Source: Bacteroidota bacterium
GTDB lineage: Bacteria; Bacteroidota; Bacteroidia; UKL13-3
Assembly (NCBI GenBank): GCA_034439655.1
Contig: JAWXAU010000070.1
Location: forward strand, 1 to 38,736
Length of the DNA: 38,736 bases
Direction of reading: 5' to 3'
Below the pieces are notes generated by a model that did no database searches, had not been told where the DNA came from, and saw only the letters and a program-made list of their open reading frames with translations. Every line of letters begins with the position of its first letter. The stretch's first letter is position 1. This document shows, one piece after another, positions 34,315 to 38,736 of the stretch. The position numbers and the translations under genes are program-made.

Positions 34315-35235
34315 TTGCTAAAGCTCCTCAAAAAAATCACCGGCCAAAAATTGCTGTTGCCTTTCTACCATGAGGTTTCTGATAAACAATTGCCACATCT
34401 CAGCGGATTGTACCATGTTCGAACACCTCAGCAGTTTGAAACCGAAGTGGATTTCCATTTAAAACACTATACTCCCATCACTTTGGATAGTTTAGTGGAT
34501 CATATATATAATAGTATACCTATTAATAAGCCTACCTTTTTATTGAGCTTCGATGATGGGCTGCATGGTGTTCATGAATTTGTGATGCCCATACTGCAGC
34601 GTAAAGGATTGGAAGCAATGCTATTTGTGAACCCAGCGTTTATTAACAATAAAGATATGATGTTCAGGCTAAAGGCTGCTCTCATTGCCCATGAACTCAA
34701 GAAACAAAAAAACAAAGGGATGAAATATGTGGCCAAGTATTTATTCCATCTAAAACATGAACACACCGAACATTTAAACGAACTAGCCAAAGAACTCGAA
34801 TTCGATTTTTCCGACTATTTGAAAACACATCAGCCTTATCTGAATTTAAATGAATTAAAAGAACTTAAAACAAACGGCTTCCATATTGGGGGACATACCG
34901 ATACCCATCCCGAACTTAGGTATTTGCCTTTGGATGACCAAATTTCAGAAACGCTCAAAAGCATGGACTGGGTAAAACAAAACTTAAATCCCAAACATCA
35001 CCTCTTTTCATTTCCGTTTACAGATTATGGAATAGGCACTGAATTTTATAAAGGTACTGAAAAACATATTGATTTATATTTTGGAGGAGCTGGACTAAAA
35101 ATTGAATCAAATCCCAAACATTTGCAAAGAATTCCTGTTGAGAATTTTTCAAATGCAAAATGGATGATTTATTACCAATATATATACTGGTTACTTAAAA
35201 TGCCCTTTGGCAAAAACAATATTAAACGCAAATAA
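34315..35235 (+). CDS. Polysaccharide deacetylase (NodB-like)
   Basis: A 306-residue carbohydrate esterase family 4 protein that removes acetyl groups from an amino sugar polymer. The NodB motifs are FLLSFDDGLHGV (D80, D81) and GFHIGGHTDTHPELR (H194, H198). The first is the catalytic base and metal site; the second gives the two metal histidines. The start is a TTG, since no ATG occurs before residue 102. A -7-like box (TACTTTG) ends only 9 bases earlier, so the message could be nearly leaderless. No signal peptide is evident, suggesting a cytoplasmic or undetected export route. The next gene begins with the base after its stop codon. Confidence 0.85.
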   Translation: MLKLLKKITGQKLLLPFYHEVSDKQLPHLSGLYHVRTPQQFETEVDFHLKHYTPITLDSLVDHIYNSIPINKPTFLLSFDDGLHGVHEFVMPILQRKGLEAMLFVNPAFINNKDMMFRLKAALIAHELKKQKNKGMKYVAKYLFHLKHEHTEHLNELAKELEFDFSDYLKTHQPYLNLNELKELKTNGFHIGGHTDTHPELRYLPLDDQISETLKSMDWVKQNLNPKHHLFSFPFTDYGIGTEFYKGTEKHIDLYFGGAGLKIESNPKHLQRIPVENFSNAKWMIYYQYIYWLLKMPFGKNNIKRK

Positions 35236-36312
35236 ATGTTAAAAGAAGGAATCAATATATTATATAAAGATGATTTGACTCAATTTATCCATAGCGAATT
35301 GTTTGGCAAATTCAGAGACGTTCCGATCAGTAAAATCAGAGCAATCTCGCAACTTAACAATCCTAGTAGGTTGGACGACAAACCCATGCTCCTTGTGCAA
35401 ATTAAAGCAGGCGAAATTGTTGCCTACCTAGGAGTTTACCACGATTGTATCATAAAAGACCAAACCAAAATAACTATAGGTTGGACCAATGATTTGTGGG
35501 TAGCACCCAAAGACCGTGGACGAGGCTATGCAGGTAATTTAATTGTAGAATTATATAAACATTTCGAAGGGAATTTAATAGTAGCCGATTATGTACCAAA
35601 CACCTTTCATATATATAATAGCAAAGGTGTGTTTCAAAAATTAAATCCAATAAAAGGCAAACGAATTTTCCTCGAAAAACCCAATATCGAATGGATAGAC
35701 AAGCGTTTTGGGCTATCTTTCAAAAAAATATTGTTCAATTATTATTTAAAATTGAAACCTGAGAAACATAATCAGATTGATTCCGCAATATTATTATATA
35801 AACAAAATACAATATATAAAATAGGAACAGAACAGGAAAATTTTATAGTTAGCTGCAAGCAACAATCAATATTTAATGAGGATATCAACAAATGGAACCA
35901 TTGGCTCGCTGCTCCATGGCTTAGCGAAACAGAAACAGAAAATCGTTTTTATTTTTCTACCCAATGCAAGCCTTTTAAACAGTTTTGTTTAGAATTGAGA
36001 GATGAATCGAATGTGATAAAAGCACTGGTATTCATACTAGTGAGGGGTGATGAATTGAAGGTAAAACAAATTTATGCTACCGCAGAAAGCTATGATGAAG
36101 TGATAAAATATATTATACACACGGCTCAATTTTTTGAAAGCAAACAGATTCTATTACATGATACCAAAATGTTTCCTTCACTAAAAAAATACTCTAGCAA
36201 TTATTTATTTGCAGTAAACAGTAAAAAACATTTATTGGCTGGCAATACAATTTTCAACCTGATGGAAAATGTACACGTTCAAGTTTCAGATGGCGACCTA
36301 GCCTTCACCTAA
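35236..36312 (+). CDS. GNAT family N-acetyltransferase-like protein
   Basis: A 358-residue protein with a GNAT fold in its N-terminal half. The acetyl-CoA motif is APKDRGRGYAGNLIVELY, followed by FHIYNSKGVFQKL. The C-terminal half may be a second, degenerate GNAT-like domain (FCLELRDESNVIKALVFILV). The ATG follows the deacetylase TAA directly (TAAATG), implying translational coupling. A combined acyl-editing role on a surface sugar or lipid-linked substrate is inference from the pairing. Confidence 0.75.
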   Translation: MLKEGINILYKDDLTQFIHSELFGKFRDVPISKIRAISQLNNPSRLDDKPMLLVQIKAGEIVAYLGVYHDCIIKDQTKITIGWTNDLWVAPKDRGRGYAGNLIVELYKHFEGNLIVADYVPNTFHIYNSKGVFQKLNPIKGKRIFLEKPNIEWIDKRFGLSFKKILFNYYLKLKPEKHNQIDSAILLYKQNTIYKIGTEQENFIVSCKQQSIFNEDINKWNHWLAAPWLSETETENRFYFSTQCKPFKQFCLELRDESNVIKALVFILVRGDELKVKQIYATAESYDEVIKYIIHTAQFFESKQILLHDTKMFPSLKKYSSNYLFAVNSKKHLLAGNTIFNLMENVHVQVSDGDLAFT

Positions 36313-36334
36313 TCCCAACTACCGAATGGCTCCA

Positions 36335-36349
36335 TTCGCCGCCGGCGAA
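36335..36349. repeat. GC-rich palindrome TTCGCCGCCGGCGAA
   Basis: A near-perfect 15-base dyad (TTCGCCG, C, CGGCGAA) sits just after the GNAT gene in AT-rich surroundings. It belongs to the dispersed GC-rich palindrome family seen at 11152, 15611, 16676 and 38421. It may form a transcript-end hairpin. Confidence 0.6.
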
Positions 36350-36391
36350 CCAAATCCCGAATCCTGACCCTCATCATTAAACCTTTTGCAT

Positions 36392-36399
36392 TATATTTG
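36392..36399 (+). promoter_or_regulatory. Candidate -7 box for the sigma factor operon
   Basis: TATATTTG matches TAnnTTTG and lies 33 bases before the sigma factor ATG at 36433. No -33 element was identified. Confidence 0.45.
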
Positions 36400-36432
36400 T
36401 CATACCCAACAAGCTAAACTAAATTAACGACT

Positions 36433-36981
36433 ATGAGTACCATAGAAGACAAGGATATATTGGCGGGATTTCGTGATGAAAAAACTCGCAACCACTGCTT
36501 TGAGCAATTGGTAGACAAGTACCAACGCAGAATTTATTGGCATGTCCGCAAAATTGTACTTGCCCATGATGATGCTGATGATGTAGTTCAAAATACTTTT
36601 ATCAAAGTATGGAGCAGTCTTGAAGGCTTCAGAGAAGATTCAAAATTATTTACTTGGCTATATAGAATCTCCACCAACGAAGCCATCAATTTCCTGAATA
36701 AGAAAAAAGCAAACTTATATAATGATTGGGAAACTGTAGAATATAGTCTAAGCGAAAATTTAGCAAGTGACCCCTACTTTAACGGCAATGATATACAAAT
36801 GAAATTGCAGCAAGCCATTCTCACCTTGCCTGCAAAACAAAGGCTCGTATTCAATATGAAATATTTTGACGAGGTGAAATATGAAGAGATGAGCGAGATA
36901 TTGGGCACAAGTGTTGGGGCTTTAAAGGCTTCTTACTTTCATGCTGTGAAAAAAATCGAAAAATATTTCGGAGTGTCTTAA
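36433..36981 (+). CDS. ECF-type RNA polymerase sigma factor
   Basis: A 182-residue group IV sigma factor. Region 2 (about 22-92) contains YQRRIYWHVRKIV, DADDVVQNTFIKVW and LFTWLYRISTNEAINFLNKK. Region 4 (about 127-178) has LPAKQRLVFNMKYFDEVKYE and the helix-turn-helix-like SEILGTSVGALKASYFHAVK. Its two downstream neighbours look like a membrane-bound antagonist and an effector. It likely directs transcription in response to an envelope signal. Confidence 0.95.
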   Translation: MSTIEDKDILAGFRDEKTRNHCFEQLVDKYQRRIYWHVRKIVLAHDDADDVVQNTFIKVWSSLEGFREDSKLFTWLYRISTNEAINFLNKKKANLYNDWETVEYSLSENLASDPYFNGNDIQMKLQQAILTLPAKQRLVFNMKYFDEVKYEEMSEILGTSVGALKASYFHAVKKIEKYFGVS

Positions 36982-37013
36982 ACCATTATGTCACAAAAGC
37001 GTCAGAACACTAA

Positions 37014-37898
37014 ATGAAACCTTTTCCATCCCATAACGATAACGCCGATCAAGAACTCAAAAAACTTTTGGGAACAGAAACGGGCTTTGTGAGTCCTGAT
37101 GGATATTTTGAAGAATTGCCCACGAGTATCAAATTACAATTGGGTGCATTTCCAGAATCAGACTTCACCTCACTTCCCAAACACGAATATCCTTTTACAA
37201 ATCCTGCCAGTTATTTTGATGAATTAAAAAATATAATTAATAAACAAATAGTGCAAGAAGAAAACTTTGAAGTAGTTCCACTAATTCCCGCAAATGAAAC
37301 AGGATTCGATTTGCCTGAAGGATATTTTGAACAGGCAAAGTTTAATATATTGGATGAAACTACAAAACATCAAAGTACTATAGAAACAGGGAGTGAAAAT
37401 GCATTTAAAATAGACGATAATTATTTCGAAAAATCAAAGAAAAATATACTTGCACAAACTGTCGGTACTACCAAAAATAAAAATACAACTATATATAGTC
37501 CTTTGGTACGCAGACCGATACTCAAAACCTTTCTTCGCTATGCAGCAGTTGTGGCCGTAGCATTTGGTTTGGGATATATGACCAACCACAAACAAAACAT
37601 TGTAGTATATAATAATAATGGTCAATTAAGCAAACCTGTTATTATAGAAGATATCACTTATGAAGAATTACAAGCAGCTTTGTTTGATGAAGATTTGGAT
37701 ACTGAGGATTTGATAGAATTGGCAAATATGGAACAACAAACTGCAAATAATAATGACATTCAAAAGCCAAGTAGTAAATCAAAAAATAATATACAAAAAA
37801 GCAAAGAGGACTATACTCCAAAAGCTGATAAAGCCCCAAACCAACAACAAATAGAACAATATATAATTGATAACGAAATTAATCCCGAAGAATTATGA
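37014..37898 (+). CDS. Single-span membrane protein with four YF[ED] repeats, putative anti-sigma factor
   Basis: A 294-residue protein located 32 bases after the sigma factor. The N-terminal cytoplasmic part holds four degenerate repeats of the pattern [GPA]F-x-x-P-x-x-YF[ED]-x-x-K-x-x-I. They are centred on YFE (31-33), YFD (67-69), YFE (104-106) and YFE (137-139), at a spacing of 33 to 37 residues. A single membrane helix follows (about 172-189, FLRYAAVVAVAFGLGYM). The C-terminal tail is acidic and Lys/Gln-rich. The order of cytoplasmic N-terminus, membrane helix and periplasmic tail fits an anti-sigma factor, but no ZAS or FecR domain is seen. It ends in an ATGA overlap with the next gene. 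Confidence 0.75.
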   Translation: MKPFPSHNDNADQELKKLLGTETGFVSPDGYFEELPTSIKLQLGAFPESDFTSLPKHEYPFTNPASYFDELKNIINKQIVQEENFEVVPLIPANETGFDLPEGYFEQAKFNILDETTKHQSTIETGSENAFKIDDNYFEKSKKNILAQTVGTTKNKNTTIYSPLVRRPILKTFLRYAAVVAVAFGLGYMTNHKQNIVVYNNNGQLSKPVIIEDITYEELQAALFDEDLDTEDLIELANMEQQTANNNDIQKPSSKSKNNIQKSKEDYTPKADKAPNQQQIEQYIIDNEINPEEL

Positions 37899-38386
37899 AG
37901 AATATTATAATAGTGATGGTCTTTATGCTGAGCTTCTCAGCATTTGCTCAAGGGCAGCCATCCAAAGAGAAAAAAGAAGATAAGGTGAAAGCATGGAAAA
38001 TAGCGTTTATAACTGAACGCTTAGATTTAAGCTCGGACGAAGCACAAAAATTTTGGCCGCTGTTCAATGCTTTTGAAGCAGAAGGAAAAGCTATTAAAGA
38101 AAAATACAAACTCGATCCCGATGCTAATAAAGATGGACAAGTAAGTGAGGAAGAAGCCGAGAAAGCATTGACGAAACAAGTAGAAATGCACCAAGCCCAA
38201 GTCGACTTGCTCAAAAAGTATAATATTGAATTTAAAAAAGCAATACCCGCAAGCAAAATTGTGAAGCTGTATCAAGCAAATGAAGACTTTAAAAAAGTAT
38301 TACTGCAACGCTTGAAAAAGATGCAGCAGAACAAACCGCAAAGACCTGGCGGCGGCGGTACTCCTGACCTTGAGGGTGGGGAGTAA
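37895..38386 (+). CDS. Spy/CpxP-like periplasmic protein with an EF-hand-like loop
   Basis: A 163-residue protein with a signal peptide (MKNIIIVMVFMLSFSAFAQG). The mature part is helical. It carries features of Bacteroidota proteins found beside ECF sigma factors (FITERLDLSSDEAQKFWPLF near the start and FKKAIPASKIVKLYQANEDF later), resembling Spy/CpxP LTxxQ proteins. Between them lies DANKDGQVSEEE, a canonical 12-residue EF-hand calcium loop (D, N, D, G, S and E at positions 1, 3, 5, 6, 9, 12). The C-terminus is a Pro/Gly tail. The start ATG overlaps the preceding stop by 4 bases (ATGA), so the three genes form one operon. It may sense or buffer stress. Confidence 0.8.
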   Translation: MKNIIIVMVFMLSFSAFAQGQPSKEKKEDKVKAWKIAFITERLDLSSDEAQKFWPLFNAFEAEGKAIKEKYKLDPDANKDGQVSEEEAEKALTKQVEMHQAQVDLLKKYNIEFKKAIPASKIVKLYQANEDFKKVLLQRLKKMQQNKPQRPGGGGTPDLEGGE

Positions 38387-38633
38387 TATACTTATACCAT
38401 TTCTTAAATTATAATAATTCTCCGCCCGAGGCGGATTACTTCGCTTGGTTGGGTGGAAACACCACACTCCACACAAAAATTATAGACCCTGAATCCCGAT
38501 AAGTCGGGATCAGGGTGACGTTGCAACGGCAACGCAATCAGGCGTAAGCGTCATGCTGTTCGCCGCCTGCGAATAATTATCATCGTAGCAGACTTGTGGT
38601 TATATATGAAATAAAAGTCTTTGTACTTGGCTC
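38387..38633. repeat. Right-end intergenic region with dispersed palindromes
   Basis: No ORF is supported here. It holds TCCGCC-cga-GGCGGA (38421-38435); a CCCTGAATCCCGA/TCGGGATCAGGG hairpin (38487-38515) with a single bulged A; GTTGC-aacg-GCAAC (38520-38533); and a GC-rich segment TTCGCCGCCTGCGAA near 38559-38573. Hairpins occur between convergent genes (the Spy-like gene and the minus-strand T9SS gene), so some may end transcripts. Confidence 0.6.
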
Positions 38634-38736
38634 CTATTCTATCATAACCTTAACCATTTCGCTCCCCACAGAAAGTATATACAATCCTTTCGGTAAAACT
38701 CCTACATTTATACTATATATATTCTCGCCATTTGTA
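38634..38736 (-). CDS. C-terminal end of a T9SS cargo protein (partial)
   Basis: The gene runs off the right edge. On the minus strand the last 33 codons read INVGVLPKGLYILSVGSEMV and then KVMIE, ending with TAG (38634-38636). The GLYILSV...KVMIE ending is typical of a type A T9SS sorting domain. Everything upstream of this tail lies outside the window, so the catalytic or binding part cannot be described. Confidence 0.75.
   Translation of the reverse strand, partial: TNGENIYSINVGVLPKGLYILSVGSEMVKVMIE

Overview
The window comes from an AT-rich genome of the phylum Bacteroidota. The evidence is type IX secretion (T9SS) C-terminal sorting domains on several secreted proteins, GEVED and PKD surface modules, TAnnTTTG-type -7 boxes upstream of several genes, a general lack of Shine-Dalgarno sequences, and Bacteroidota-type homogentisate dioxygenase and PaaABCD proteins. 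The organism looks aerobic. The species cannot be named from the sequence. No tRNA, rRNA, CRISPR array or intact transposase gene was seen.

Layout. (1) 286-858: a FAS1 lipoprotein on the minus strand. (2) 1113-10890: a co-directional run on the plus strand. It holds an uncharacterised FMN-barrel-like protein, homogentisate dioxygenase (hmgA), 4-hydroxyphenylpyruvate dioxygenase (hppD), a membrane fatty-acid desaturase, phenylacetyl-CoA epoxidase subunits paaA, paaB, paaC and paaD, a group III truncated haemoglobin, and a persulfide-dioxygenase/double-rhodanese fusion. Nearly every product consumes or binds O2. Three related 14-bp dyads (TGAY-N4-GTCA core) lie upstream of the FAS1 gene, the uncharacterised gene and hmgA. 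They look like operators of a shared regulon. (3) 11189-18550: housekeeping genes, namely upp, an RsmF-like rRNA methyltransferase, trhO, a LOG-family hydrolase, a CPBP-like membrane protein and lptB. They are separated by many palindromic intergenic repeats and one broken gene remnant. (4) 18636-30616: a surface and secretion block. Two tandem paralogous T9SS proteins of about 1270 aa are followed by five small secreted proteins. Three consecutive members have signal sequences out of frame with the body. One of these breaks lies at a four-copy ATATT tract that could be phase variable. (5) 31191-36312: a GT2 glycosyltransferase, tsaC-folK, two small unknown ORFs, and a deacetylase-GNAT pair. 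(6) 36433-38386: an ECF sigma factor, a membrane protein with four YF[ED] repeats (candidate anti-sigma) and a Spy/CpxP-like protein carrying an EF-hand-like loop. (7) 38634 to the right edge: the C-terminus of another T9SS cargo on the minus strand.

The most interesting points are the O2-enzyme cluster with its uncharacterised first gene and shared dyads, the run of frame-broken secreted genes with the ATATT tract, and the sigma/YF[ED]-repeat/EF-hand operon. All functional calls come from reading motifs by eye. No database search was run.
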